From: Hsuehochloa calcarea
Lineage: Eukaryota; Streptophyta; Magnoliopsida; Poales; Poaceae
Direction of reading: 5' to 3'
DNA length: 64,000 nucleotides
Assembly (NCBI GenBank): GCA_036346395.1
Contig: CM070611.1
Span: 20,346,473-20,410,472, forward strand
Shown: piece by piece, positions 10,401 to 19,778 of the stretch
Position numbering within the stretch: position 1 is the stretch's first letter
Layout of the letters: every line of letters begins with the position of its first letter
Made by a program: the position numbers and the translations under genes
The notes under the pieces: model-generated
What the model saw: the letters and a program-made list of their open reading frames with translations, nothing else
The model's database searches: none
Told to the model about the DNA's origin: nothing

Positions 10401-11991
10401 CAAACAATTAATATGGTTTTTTGGAAGCTGTTCATTTTGAGACAATCTCATGCTCATCCTCATCTTTTCCGAACAATTCATATGGTTTTTGGGAAGCTGT
10501 TCATTTTGGACACAATCTCATGTTCATCCTCATATTTTCCGAACAATTCATATGGTTTTTGGGAAGCTGTTCATTTTGGACACAATCTCATGGCTTTTAC
10601 ACAGGCTATTAGTATGAAATCTCAACAATATATAAGTTTGATCATGAATACTTAGTTATAGCAGAGTTCTTTGCTCATCTGAATATTAAGAACAACTGAG
10701 GTCCATGTTTTCTACGAGTAAAATTGGGATGCATATATATATGCACCTGATGACTACTTATTTAAAATAAGTGTCTTACAGCCGGAGCAGCATATCAAAG
10801 GCTTCTACTATACAAAGTACAAACAAATGTGAAGGAAGAGTTAAAAAAAACAATATGAAGGAAAACATGTTATTTGCAATAGAGTCATTTGAACTATGAA
10901 CATCTTAATTCTACAAAAAAAAAAAGAACAAAGGAACTCCTCCGCAATGGCTCAAATTTTAACTATTCACACTCATGAACACATCACATCATAGACATCA
11001 TTATGCGCATATTACTGATAGTTCAGCAAGTTTTTCTCATACAGCTGGAGTGTTGTTTGTGCAACTAAATAACTATCTTCTCACAAAAGACAACATATAT
11101 TTTCACGAAATGAAGATGCAGTGATAGGAGATGCAAATTCTAATAAGTGAATTGTAAATTTCCAACAGCAAGAAGCATCAGATTGAGGCAACAGGATAAA
11201 ATTGAACAAAATGTTGGCTATATGGAACAAAAAAAGTTGGCAGTACTAAGGATCTAATCCTACGAAATATTTTTAACAACACCATTAAATCTCTCTCTAT
11301 CAAGAAGTAAAAATATATCCACAGGTAACATAAATACATGCTGAATAAGAAGCAGCAAAACCAAAAAAATCAGAAGTTTAACCTACAGTTAATCCTACGT
11401 TTCACTAAAAAGTTTCCTCGTTAAAATCACAAGAATCACAAAGTGGTAATCTATAATGACCCTTTTACTGTTCCTCCAAAGCAAACCTCACCTTTACGAA
11501 CAGAAAACAGAGAACTCCCCGCCCACATTTCTACTCCAACATCATTTTCTCCAAATCCATAAAAGTCCTCATGCTTTAACGACCTATAATGTGGCATGAA
11601 ACCAATCCACACACCCAGAAAAAATCCCCTTCATGCTTACATATGCACACAATAAGCACTGCAATATATACTACTCGTACTACTGCGGCACTGCCTCTAC
11701 CATGTAAAACACTGCTACGCTCACTTCCCCTTCCCCTGACAAGCGCTACCACCGCAGCTACTGAAATGGCTCCACGGGCCGCGACTGCGCTCATACCTGA
11801 CATGAGAGGCACCCCATGATGAGCCGCTGCACGTAGTGGGCGACGGCTATGCGGCGCGCCTCGGACGCCGGGGTTGGCTGGATGCGCTCGATCAGCTCGG
11901 CCGTGCACTCCTCCGCGACGGCCCACCGCTCGGCGTCCAGCCGCCGCGTCACCCCCGCCGCCACATTGGGCAGCAGCCCATTCGGCGTCAT
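1..11991 (-). CDS. Nucleotidyltransferase-like protein of the plant PAP/OAS1 substrate-binding-domain family (7 exons seen, 3' part beyond window)
   Basis: Reading the minus strand, seven exons join at GT-AG borders: 11991-11797, 9954-9766, 3117-3025, 2836-2654, 2571-2470, 2382-2194 and 1447-<1. Exon 2 holds the nucleotidyltransferase core FGSVPLKTYLPDGDIDV (metal-binding Asp about residues 82 and 84). Exon 3 supplies the third carboxylate in VVDIS (about D142). Exons 4-6 (FKRSIILIKAWCYYES, FLEFFSNF, NNNLGRSVSKG) match the PAP/OAS1 substrate-binding half known in plants. The long last exon is Ser/Asn-rich and probably disordered. Family members resemble poly(A) polymerases or terminal nucleotidyltransferases; the substrate here is not known. 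I chose the ATG at 11991: the frame is open further upstream but only to a TTG. Exon 5 is one base short (G run at 2505-2507), which breaks the frame. Intron 2 carries a copia element. Gene identity is firm; activity is inferred. Confidence 0.85.
2194..2382 (-). CDS. Exon 6 of the PAP/OAS1-family gene
   Basis: 189 nt with split codons at both ends: AEPPREDDGG..., then FVSKHFNVVDPLRTNNNLGR and SVSK. Acceptor is ATGCAG, donor GTGTGT. The frame is open throughout and joins exon 7 to give SVSKGNFFRIRS. Confidence 0.87.
2470..2571 (-). CDS. Exon 5 of the PAP/OAS1-family gene, with a one-base deletion
   Basis: Starts VLYRFLEFFSNFAWEKFCVS and should end SSLPDMA plus one base before donor GTAATT. 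The exon is 102 nt, but the phases of exons 4 and 6 need 103. Reading changes frame at TTATGGGCCCA, where three G (plus-strand CCC at 2505-2507) stand where four are needed to keep W-G-P. As written, the frame ends at a stop a few codons later. This is either a sequence error or a real inactivating indel. Confidence 0.8.
2654..2836 (-). CDS. Exon 4 of the PAP/OAS1-family gene
   Basis: 61 codons, phase 0, MDNLINQNHLFKRSIILIKA to FAGPLE, with acceptor CTAG and donor GTATGT. It encodes the start of the substrate-binding helical domain, including KAWCYYESRILGAHHGLIST. Confidence 0.87.
3025..3117 (-). CDS. Exon 3 of the PAP/OAS1-family gene (third catalytic carboxylate)
   Basis: 31 codons, VKIIKCLVENIVVDISFNQ and onward, between acceptor TGTGCAG and donor GTATATCC. 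The VVDIS segment is the expected third metal-ligand strand. It lies 6.6 kb from exon 2 because of the retrotransposon in the intron. Confidence 0.87.
3612..3731 (-). repeat. 3' LTR of the intronic copia element
   Basis: 120 bp. In minus sense it runs from TGTTGATCCACC to CATTCCAGACA. It includes a TA run (plus-strand 3703-3716) and aligns with 8663-8770 over nearly its whole length. Confidence 0.85.
3941..4192 (-). pseudogene. copia RNase H remnant
   Basis: Carries AYSDTNWASDHSNRRS, SWKTKKQ-like text (here AWKTKKQTAISRSSVDAE) and LTAEITWLQWLL, the standard RNase H end of copia pol. Coding-like text (PSEFQLADFFTKS) continues to about 3740, close to the 3' LTR. Confidence 0.85.
4096..4905 (-). 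pseudogene. copia reverse transcriptase remnant
   Basis: 269 codons with the copia RT landmarks MDVKNVFLNGE, SLYGLKQAPRAWFDRF, LLLLYVDDMIITG (YVDD catalytic box) and HRYFLGIEI. The frame then drifts past a frameshift into the RNase H part. This is the best preserved domain of the element. Confidence 0.88.
5911..6409 (-). pseudogene. copia integrase remnant
   Basis: Two overlapping minus-strand frames carry integrase-core motifs: DLVYSDVWGPAP with the first catalytic Asp, YYVIFIDDYSRHTWIY, and further on QNGVSE (expected Glu helix) with HFWAETVSTAAFLIN. A frameshift near 6210-6260 divides the domain. Confidence 0.78.
7006..7641 (-). pseudogene. copia gag remnant
   Basis: An open minus-strand stretch with the gag-polypeptide pattern of copia elements: DFYRQMSKVWHQFDSL, then YNFLTRLQLEFETVHAQLL and a PSLVEAL segment about 25 residues later. 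The N-terminal gag part between here and the primer-binding site, and the zinc knuckle, are not recognisable. Frameshifts separate it from the integrase remnant. Confidence 0.7.
8651..8662 (-). promoter_or_regulatory. Primer-binding site (tRNA-iMet type)
   Basis: On the minus strand TGGTATCAGAGC follows the LTR with no spacer. This is the usual plant copia primer-binding site, complementary to the initiator methionine tRNA 3' end. Confidence 0.88.
8663..8770 (-). repeat. 5' LTR of the intronic copia element
   Basis: 108 bp. In minus sense it runs from TGTTGGATATG to CATTCCAAACA, directly abutting the primer-binding site. The difference in length from the other LTR is mostly the TA-rich stretch. 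Confidence 0.85.
9225..9445. mobile_element. MITE-like element, about 220 bp
   Basis: Ends form an imperfect terminal inverted repeat: GGTGTTTAGTTTGAGGAAT at the left, and at the right the complement of CTTGTTTGGTTTGAGGAAT (16 of 19 matching). The element is non-coding and lies inside intron 2. Size and TIR suit a Tourist-like or hAT-like MITE. I could not confirm a target-site duplication, so the family is open. Confidence 0.6.
9766..9954 (-). CDS. Exon 2 of the PAP/OAS1-family gene (catalytic Asp pair)
   Basis: 63 codons in phase 0, from acceptor TTTCCAG to donor GTATGT. It contains the G-S...DGDID signature of the polymerase beta-like nucleotidyltransferase fold and ends VREVQYIQAE. No stop or frameshift is seen. 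Confidence 0.88.
9955..11796 (-). other. Intron 1 of the PAP/OAS1-family gene
   Basis: 1.84 kb, AT-rich, with no coding sequence that I can support. It contains a threefold 70-bp tandem repeat (10384-10592), and its right part (11,500-11,796) becomes GC-richer toward exon 1. Confidence 0.75.
10384..10592. repeat. Tandem repeat, 3 copies of about 70 bp
   Basis: Copies at 10384-10452, 10453-10522 and 10523-10592, each starting near TCATCCTCAT and ending ACAATCTCATG. Copies 2 and 3 are almost identical; copy 1 is more diverged, so the most recent duplication made copies 2 and 3. The repeat lies inside intron 1. Confidence 0.9.
11797..11991 (-). CDS. Exon 1 of the PAP/OAS1-family gene
   Basis: 65 codons starting MTPNGLLPN and ending CLSCQ, followed by donor GTATGA. 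It encodes the N-terminal helix region (RRLDAERW...AHYVQRLI) that precedes the nucleotidyltransferase core. The sequence is strongly GC-rich, as is common for first exons in grasses. The ATG has a purine at -3. Confidence 0.82.
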
Positions 11992-12439
11992 CCCTCCGCC
12001 GGCCGAAAACCTAGCCCCCGAATCCAAACCAGCCAGCGACCCAAAACCCTAGGCGGTGGCGGAGGGGGACGAGGGAGGAGGTCAGGAGGGCGGACTACGC
12101 AGGCGGATTAGGGGTATGGGTAGTCGGCGGCGATCGCCAGAGAAGGAGTGGTGGTGGTGGGGTAGGCGGCGGCGGCAAGGGGATCGAGGAGGAAGGGTTG
12201 GGGAGAAGTTGTGCGACTTGGGAGAGATGTGTGGGGTGGGGGGGAAGAAAAGCGCAGCAGAAATGTAGAATAGAGGGAAGTAACGTCTCGATGTGACGTG
12301 CGGTGTTTGGTGCGCCTGGCCACGCTTGAATTCTTTTCCATTTCTTCCCCGCTCTTCACACTATTTTCCTTCTCGCTTGAAAATGAGATAGTTGATGAAA
12401 CAGTGGAACAGCTAGAAATACGTCGAAGGAAATTTATTT
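11992..12439 (-). promoter_or_regulatory. 5' UTR and promoter region of the PAP/OAS1-family gene (inferred)
   Basis: GC-rich sequence directly upstream of the ATG, with a GT/GGC-rich stretch at 12050-12250 that would be C-rich in the mRNA. I see no clear TATA box, which would suit a housekeeping-type CpG-rich promoter. Extent and start site are guesses. Confidence 0.35.
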
Positions 12440-12915
12440 GTGAAATCGGTTGAATTTCTCACCTTCTGACCCACTTGAACCACTTGAAGATTCATGCTCC
12501 GGCCAACGGTTCATTGTTTTCCCCGGCCTCGACGACGGCGAGTTATGGCAGGGAGTTCATTGAGTTAAGGTTCAAGATTCACCGGGGCCCAGATTTAGAG
12601 GGAGGCTAAGGCGGCAGCAGCGGGGCAGTGAGGCGATGGTGGCACCACGCGGTTGTGGACTTGGGGGAGGGCGGTCGGCGGGGACAACAAGATCAAAATA
12701 ATATTAGGAAGCAACGGCGGCCGATGGGAAGAGGCTTGAGTGGAGAAGGAAGAGGATGAGGCGGGGCGGAGGACCTCCAGGGGTCCTCGTCGGCGCTGGC
12801 GAGACGCTGCAAGGGCAGCAACACGAGTAGAGATCAAGCGGCAGTGTTGCTATGGATCGAGTGGGAGAAAGGATAAGGTTGGAGAGGAGAGGGGTAGGTA
12901 TAGATTTGGATGGAT
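12440..12915. repeat. Dispersed repeat, copy A
   Basis: Shares order and wording with 13390-13765: a GGTTGAATTTCT / GACTAATTTT start, TTGGAGATTCAT-like text, a GTCGTC/GACGACGG block, GATTTAGAGGGA, a GGCAGTG...GATGGTGGCACCAC block, then G-rich sequence. No coding product is supportable. Confidence 0.5.
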
Positions 12916-13389
12916 GGATTTGTACCGTTGAATCTACATCACACGGTTTGAAATTTAACTAAAAAATTTCAACAAAATAGTTGAATAATGCATGGACACT
13001 CCAATGACATAGTTGTTGTTTATGTAAGGATTTTGGTTCTTTTCTCGTGGTATTATACCATACTTGCACCGAGGATTACAGCGGAACAAGAATGTTTGCT
13101 ATCGAGTAGGATTCGAAATAGGAGAGAAATATTTTTAAAACAATAGTTTCTTTACTAGTTAGCCTTTTATGTTAAGCAATTACGTTTCCTCATTTTGAAT
13201 TTCCGACTGACATGTTTGCATTTTTCTTTTTTTGACATTTCGAGTATCGTCGCACATGTTATATCTTAATTGTCTAAATCATCTAAATGCAAAAGAAGGC
13301 TTGAAGTTTTTCATATCCATTTATAAAGAATATTTGTGAGTTGTCATTGTATAAAATGCAGGCATCTATAACATTTTCTAAACAGAGTT
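12916..13389. other. Intergenic, AT-rich, nothing recognised
   Basis: No open frame, repeat or motif that I can support. Confidence 0.6.
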
Positions 13390-13765
13390 GATATACAACG
13401 GTTGACTAATTTTTTTTGCAAAATCAAATGAATTTCTAACCTTTGGATTTGCTTGGAGATTCATACTCTTCGAACTCATTGTCCTCATCTTCAGCTCCGT
13501 CGTCTCCTGTGTTAGGGCTCGAGTTCACCAGGCACCGGATTTAGAGGGAAGAAGGGGCAGTGGAGACACGGCGGTGGCCGATAGTGGTGCCACCGGTTGC
13601 AGGTTGGAGGTTGGCAGTTGTGATAAAAACTGATGGAATTAGGGTAGGAAGGTGGTTGGTGGGGTCGCCGCCGCCAGAGTGGGGAGGGAGGCATAAGCAA
13701 CAGGAGGGAAGGTGGGGGGTGGCTAGAGTGCAGAGGGGGAGGAGAGGTTAGGGTTAGGGGGTGAG
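13390..13765. repeat. Dispersed repeat, copy B
   Basis: Diverged direct copy of 12440-12915, about 950 bp away, sharing GATTTAGAGGGA and the following GGGGCAGTG...GTGGTGCCACC text. It could be a tandem duplication or two copies of one repeat family. Confidence 0.5.
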
Positions 13766-15670
13766 CAAGAGAATATATAGCATCAGGTTACATCTAGATC
13801 CAAAAGTGTCAAATTCAAATATATTTTTTTGCAAAAAAACACTCGTGTTGTATAGACAATCCCTATATTGAAATGATGGTCATGAGTAACGATTTTGTGT
13901 TTGTTTCAACTTATGTGTTATGTATGATGAGAAATAGTTTGAATGATTATTTTCTCTTCTATGAGATTAGCACTTAAAATGAAATAAGTTTAATTTCCCC
14001 TTTTTCTCTTGGATGGAAAGGGCGATTTTTTTTTGGTGCAGGCTAGGCCATCCAAATGGTCTTCCTCGGCATTAGAGAGCTAAAGATACGTGTCGGAGTG
14101 CATAGGATCTCCATCGTTATTCTAGCAATTTTTCTACTTGGGATGGAGTAGACAATTGTCTTCTTAGTTAAGAATAGCTTATGAACAGATCATTAGAGAT
14201 ATTTATACTTTCTCTTTTAATCCATTTATTCTTTTTGAAACTTGTTCTAGATGTATTTATTTCTTGGTAGATAGCGATACAAGTCTTCTACTCTTCATTT
14301 CCTCCACATATGTAATCCCAAGTCTACATGTTCAATGAAATGCCCCTTTTGAAGAGTAACATGGCCTTAAAACACATTAGAGACATTTTTAAGATAAGTT
14401 CAATCCAATTTTTTTTTTCATAAACAGCTACACTCTGATCTTTTAACAAATATCAAATTATTCAAATCTTGTTGCATATAATGTTCCACCCCATTCCCCA
14501 GCATCCCTTTCTTTCCACACCCACCATTTAACTCCTTCCTCCTATGGATTTCTTCCACCCTTGGATTGCCGTTTTATTTGCTTTAGCTTGTTTACATTTC
14601 CACTCTTCTTAATCTGGCTGTCATCACACTGTTTCTATGCTCCGTGTGTTACGCTTCGCCGCTCATTGCTACATCATTTTGGATAAATAAAACATCATGA
14701 TCTCCTTTGGATGGTCATCAGTTCTAAGCAAGTCTCCTCTGCTTTCCCATGTTGTCAAGGATAAAGCGATCGAATTCCTCAATCTCCAGTTGCTCCATTG
14801 ACATTGAGAAGTGGATTACCAGGTGGATTATCAAATATGCTTATGTAAGCTAGAGCAGACAAGGCAAGTCTTAAGAGTCAACATTCATTTTCAAACTCGG
14901 TACTCAAGGGCGGTTTCTTTGCCTCAATCTATCGACGCGCGTTGCTGGTGTCCGGTGATTTCTTCATCGGTACGTGTGTACTTCTAGCTGTTAGGACTTC
15001 AGCATAAATTTGTGGAAATTTTTTAAATAATACATTATTTTAATATAATTATAAAAATAAATGCTCGTTTAATAAAATTACGAAAATGGGTTTCAGTCGC
15101 CGTTTTGAAATGGCAAAATGCCCATGTTGTCGTTTTGAAATGGCGAAATGTCCCTGTCGCCATTTGGATTGGCGGCAGGGTGCGCGTAGCGGATGGTAGC
15201 GGTTGCGTCGCCATTTGAATTAGCAACACATGGCTGTCGTCAAACCAAACAACAGGAGCTCAAATTTTTGTTTTGGTAGAAAGAATTGAAATAAATTTAT
15301 ATTTCTTTTTTTGGCAGAATGCATCTTCAAATTTTACAGGATTTTATAAAGTTATTTGGTAATATCTTGTAGTGCTTAAAGAAGCTGGAGTTTGTTGACT
15401 GTGTTGGTAAACCCATTATAGGTTAATTGCATCCCGCTGTTGTTATCGAGTGTAGTATTCGCACAACCGATTATTTTTTTTAAAGGAGAATGAAATATTA
15501 AATAGAGAATAATAAGGGAATTAAATTTAAAAGATGAGATTTCAACTCGGACAATAAGACTCTGTAATATAAGTGTGAATTACATGGGGCGCAAGGTTTG
15601 GTTACGTGTATTTGTTTGTCCTGTTACTCGTACGGTAGGAATGACAACATGCACGAATCATAAACCCAAT
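13766..15670. other. Intergenic, AT-rich, no gene recognised
   Basis: About 1.9 kb without a supportable coding region. The only structure I see is the cluster of CGCCATTT-type words at 15057-15235. Confidence 0.6.
15090..15235. repeat. Cluster of GTCGCCATTT / AAATGGC words
   Basis: Five or more variants of GTCG(C)CATTTTGAAATGGC and GTCGCCATTTG(G)ATTGGC stand in a row. Each is partly self-complementary (GCCATTT...AAATGGC). Origin unknown. Confidence 0.55.
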
Positions 15671-16040
15671 CTACGTGTAGGATACATGTGCATATTTTAG
15701 AATAGGAAAACTAGTGGATCGAAAAGAAGTCGGTCTTGAGGGCCCATCGATGCCTTTCCCTTTGTCTCCTATAGACCTACGGACACGGCTAATCCCGAAG
15801 GCAACCCTGTACTGGACTTCCAAGACCTCCTCGGAAGTAACCACCCACTTAGCAGGAGCATCGGGGACCATGGCTGCCTTCCCCTTATCTGCTGCGTGCT
15901 CAACCTGGCAGTCCTCAGCGATCTATTTGGTGGGTTTTTCATGATCACCCTGGTTTCTTATGCGCCGTTGTTGCCTTTCCCTCATCTTCCTCGCTTTCGG
16001 GCGAGTGAGGTTTCTAGTGGGTGAAGTTCTCGGGTGACAC
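15671..16040 (-). pseudogene. Fragment of an unidentified coding sequence, probably transposon-derived
   Basis: On the minus strand a frame reads EHAADKGKAAMVPDAPAKWV and continues TSEEVLEVQYRVAFG, flanked by basic text (RKARKMRERQQRRI). Codon use looks protein-like, but there is no start and a stop falls between the halves. I do not recognise the family. Its position just upstream of a gypsy LTR suggests a retrotransposon or captured gene fragment. Confidence 0.35.
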
Positions 16041-16329
16041 CGCATAGTTCATCATATACTTCTGTTAGATGAATGACCTATTATACTTGTTCGGGCCGTC
16101 GAAGACTTCAAATCTATAGACCAAATTGACTTTCTGACCACCTAAATTGAAGCAGTCGATAGATCATCCATGTATTTTATTTTTTCCATGCATGGTGGTC
16201 GAAAAGTCAATTTGTTCCGTGAATTTTTTTTTCTTACTAGGGATCAAGACGAGAACTTTAAGAAGAAATAGAAGTAAGAAAAGATGAAAAGTTTGTGAGT
16301 GATTTTTTTTCTTAGCTCTACGTGCGCGC

Positions 16330-16709
16330 CCTTCTGATGGTTATTTATAGGCTTAAAAACTTTTGGCAAAATTGAATTAACGAATAAAGACGAAAGTCCG
16401 ACGGATAAGATTTATTAGAATCTGCTCCTAATAAATTGTTAGTAACCAAAGTATCGCCGGACGGCAGAGGAAGAAGGAAGAAAGGAAAAAAAGACATAAT
16501 CAGGAGCACAAGATATGGTATTTCAGTCTTTCTCTTGATCTGTAACTAGCATCCTCAATATAGCCACGCAGGAGTAGGGTTGTTATTCTCTCCGAAGAAG
16601 GTCTGAATCTGTATAAAAATCCTTGTGTCATTCTCTCTGCATGATTTGAGTCTTGGAGACCCCCCGAATCAAACAATCATTACGTAAGTTCGGTTCTAAA
16701 ACACCGACA
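16330..16709 (+). repeat. 3' part of a gypsy LTR (5' LTR, plus orientation)
   Basis: The LTR ends CTAAAACACCGACA at 16709, followed by a primer-binding site and gag. A TATA-like TTATTTATAG stands at 16341. I could not place the LTR start, so the left bound is a minimum. Confidence 0.65.
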
Positions 16710-16711
16710 GC

Positions 16712-16728
16712 TGGCGTCGTCCGTGGGG
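16712..16728 (+). promoter_or_regulatory. gypsy primer-binding site
   Basis: TGGCGTCGTCCGTGGGG two bases after the LTR end. The same kind of site follows the other gypsy LTRs here (36719 plus, 17469 minus). Confidence 0.7.
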
Positions 16729-16779
16729 ATCTTCTGGTCACCAGATTTCCTTTATTTTTTTCCCAACTCAAATGCTTCC

Positions 16780-17337
16780 ATGTTAGGAGAGTGGAACGAG
16801 GAGAATTGGTTCGACTTGGCTGATTACGCAGATATCGACATGGATGCTGGCTTCAACTACGAGCTGAGTATTGTATCATCCGATGGTGGTGTCGCCACTG
16901 GAGATCATTCTTCAAGAGACCATACCACGGATGGAATTGAGGAGAGATCCTTATCCCCCACAACGTTGCGTCCAAATGAGGAACCAACTTCCTCGAAGGG
17001 CAAGGGTCAATCCGACCACAATCAAGACTGCTCCGAGGCAGACCCAAGACATGACGAGGCCTCCCCCTCCAAATATACAAGTCCCCGTAAGGCAGTCCGA
17101 TCTGGCACGGCAAGTCTTGGAAGCCATCGTTCTGGAGCTTCATCAACACCTGGTGGTACTGTCTCTCCGGTTAGCCCCACAGACTCGGGAAGCGCCACTT
17201 GTTGCAGTGGTGCATCCTCATCCATCTGCTCGACTTCGGTGTTGTTAGCGACTTGCGAACCGGTAGAGGAAGAAGAGGACGACGTCCAATCACCCTACAT
17301 GGCCTGGATGCAGGCGTCCATGTCGAGGTTGGAGTAG
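16780..17337 (+). pseudogene. gypsy gag N-terminus fused to antisense of another gag
   Basis: ATG at 16780 begins MLGEWNEENWFDLADYADID, which matches the gag start at 36788. The frame resembles that element up to about 17,155 (SLGSHRSGASS). After that it reads through the antisense strand of the opposing gag and ends at a stop at 17337. It is therefore an accidental chimera, not a full gag; all downstream gag-pol domains are absent. Confidence 0.7.
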
Positions 17338-17400
17338 TCGTCCAGATCGAACCAATTCTCCTCGTCCCAAGTTCCTGCCATGATCTCATGAGCAGAAGGA
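17170..17400 (-). pseudogene. gypsy gag N-terminus, opposite orientation
   Basis: On the minus strand, from about 17,380 downward, the text reads TWDEENWFDLDDYSNLDMDA, clearly related to the plus-strand gag start. An in-frame stop follows (QAM then TAG), then more gag-like acidic text (EVEQMDEDAPLQQV). It ends where the plus-strand gag begins, near 17,160. Confidence 0.68.
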
Positions 17401-17452
17401 TGAGCGAGGATTTGGTGAGCAAAGAATTCCCTCAGAAGATTTGCGCCTTCTT

Positions 17453-17469
17453 CCCCACGGACGGCGCCA
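17453..17469 (-). promoter_or_regulatory. gypsy primer-binding site, minus orientation
   Basis: On the minus strand TGGCGCCGTCCGTGGGG, two bases past the end of the minus-oriented LTR (GTCGACA). Confidence 0.75.
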
Positions 17470-17471
17470 GC

Positions 17472-18302
17472 TGTCGACGATCAAATCGCCGATCTTATGA
17501 ATATATGAAAGAAAAGAGGAAAATAGTGCGTATCTTCTGGAAAGTAATGAGGCTGCTCTTTATTGCTATGAACTGACTATTACAATGAGTGTATGTAACC
17601 TAGACTAAAGACTAATTCGGGAATACAATGCTCTTCCAAGAGTGTTTCCCAAATGATCTTCACTGTTCCGGCCTCCTTCACTTCAGTCCGCAGTCCTCCT
17701 TATGTAGTTAATGAAGGGTTGACAGTTGTCTCTAGAGGAGACGCCTGTTCGGGAAGCAACGCGTCTGGTCGAAGAGAGGCGTCAGTTGATAATGTGTCAA
17801 CTGCCGTACGGTTATATGTCAGTGAGCCATGAACCGTATTTCTGTGTCTTAGAGTTACGTATCGTCGTGTAGTATGAGATATACAACATATGTTCCATTC
17901 TTCACACGGTAGGGGATATATCTGATGCTAGGTCCAGATATCAGTTCAAGATTTTGAGAGCTTTTGACTGGTCGGAGACAAGGTTGAGAACCTTCTCCGA
18001 CCAGGTTAGACATTGTGTAACCTCTGGAATCCTCACGACCAGTGATGGCGTTAGCCTTAGGGGTTACGACCATGAAGACGTATGGTCCTTTATCTATTAA
18101 GTAATAAATAGAGGTTTTAATCCTCGTCGGTAATATAAGGTGAGAGTGGTCGTGGAACTTAGGACCGGTAGCGCAAGTCCAGAAGTGTGGAATCTAAGGC
18201 GCATATATTAGCGCAGAGGAGTGTTGGGTGAAGGGAAAACTGGCCCAACCGACACTATTGGAACCTAGTGGAAGACTAGGTGCGCGTCCCAGGACACCGA
18301 CG
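17472..18302 (-). repeat. gypsy LTR, minus orientation, about 831 bp
   Basis: Plus-strand text runs from TGTCGACGATC to GGACACCGACG, so in minus sense it starts near TGTCGGTGTCC (first base changed) and ends GTCGACA before the primer-binding site. It differs from the LTR at 16330-16709, so the two facing elements are related but from different subfamilies. Confidence 0.65.
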
Positions 18303-19120
18303 GAAAATAGATGGGTGGAGACTTAATCACGTAACATGGAAAATATTTTCATACTTTGAACTTGACACCCATCAAAGGAAATGCGGGAGACCTAGTTTTA
18401 AGAGGGCTCATAGTAGCTATGGGTTCAATGCACAGGCCTGCACAGTGCAAAATAAAATCATAAATTTATGCTTGTCTCTAGGATTGGGGGCTATAGTGAC
18501 CGCTAGGGGTCCATCTTCTCACCGAGTGATAAGTAGTCTTTTCAGGAATTAAAACTTGCCACTTAATTTGGTAAATTATTTTCCAGAGAAATAGATGAGT
18601 TAGAAATGTGATAACACAACAGAGAAGAATCATATAGTGCATCCTTACTAATAAATGCTTGGTGAGTACACTAGTACTCATTTTTGCTATTACTTCCTTT
18701 GTTAGATACTAGTCCAACCGGGGATTATGCCGAGTAGGATGAAGGATACACAGGTGCTGAGGAGGCCGCATGAGGCGAGAGCGCTTACTACGAGGACCAG
18801 GGTGAGATGAACACCCTATTCGGCGAGTGGCACGAGTAGGCGTCCCGTGGAGCAGAGCAGGTGAGCACGAGGGGATCTGTCCCGTTTTGCAGTTGTAATT
18901 AAGAATTTGTAGTAATGACTATAGTTTTGTGTGGCTACCCACTGTAATAAAATATAGCTTTGTTTGGCTACTCACTATGATAAAATGTAGTTTCTATCTT
19001 ATTATTCTGCTGCGCTGACTTTGGTAAAACTTATTATTCGTTGGAGCAGTGTCCAACCGGACAAATGAATAATAATCCGTTGCTTAAGTGTGATTACCCT
19101 TCAGGTAATGACAAAGGGCA

Positions 19121-19122
<2 letters not shown>
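18303..19122. other. Repeat-derived intergenic sequence
   Basis: No gene is supportable. Positions 18600-18900 resemble parts of the long-LTR sequence at 46,200-46,350 and (reversed) 33,000-33,080. All share a GAGTAC...GTACTC palindrome, here at 18664-18679. Confidence 0.5.

Positions 19123-19167
<45 letters not shown>
19123..19167. repeat. (AT)n microsatellite, about 22 units
   Basis: Uninterrupted AT dinucleotides between GGCACC and AAAGTGG. Length is likely polymorphic and may be uncertain in the assembly. Confidence 0.95.
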
Positions 19168-19171
<4 letters not shown>

Positions 19172-19778
19172 GGATGGAAATGAAATTTGGTATAAAGTGG
19201 ATGGAAATGAAATGAAGAAAGTACAAAGTCCCATGCCCAATGCAGGTATCATGACAGGTAGTTTTCTGGTTGTTTCCCAGCGCTTGCTCTTATAGCTTGA
19301 GTGTCTAGCTAAGCTTTGAATTTTGCCACAATGCCGCGGGCTGTTTTTTTTTTTTTTTTAAATTGGCAAGTGTTTCTTCAGTTTTCTGCTGTTCCCTTGC
19401 TGCTAGGCTATCCCACACGAGCTCTAACTCCTTGTGGAAACTCCTTTCTTTCTTAATGAAATGGCTCGCAATCCCCGCGGCACTACGAAAAGGTATCAAC
19501 TCTTGTCAAATTTTTACAGGCGCCCTTCTCAACTGGACGAGTGCAGTTTTAGGCTGCTGAGAGAGAGAGGGGGCAGCATGGAGAAGTCAGAATACACAAT
19601 CCTGCAGCCATAGATCTACGACCGAGCTCTGGTTTGAATCTGTATCGCATATGATATTCTGGCCTCTAATACGTACTGAGACATTTACATAGCACTGTTT
19701 ATGTGACACAAAAGGAAACTGAAAAACGAATTAAAGAGGGAGACGACGATTATTGAATGTTACGTACATCCATCGTGC
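19168..19778. other. 3' flank of the subtilase gene
   Basis: No coding sequence that I can support. It has a T run at 19347-19360 and a duplicated GTGGATGGAAATGAAAT at 19171-19214. It should contain the 3' UTR and poly(A) site of the minus-strand protease gene. Confidence 0.5.

Noticed and set aside
10368..10655. 95-codon plus-strand frame
   Set aside because: Produced by the 70-bp tandem repeat, whose length is near a multiple of three.
11992..12027. Upstream extension of exon 1 (LDSGARFSAGGG)
   Set aside because: The extension begins at TTG, not ATG; the first in-frame ATG is at 11991.
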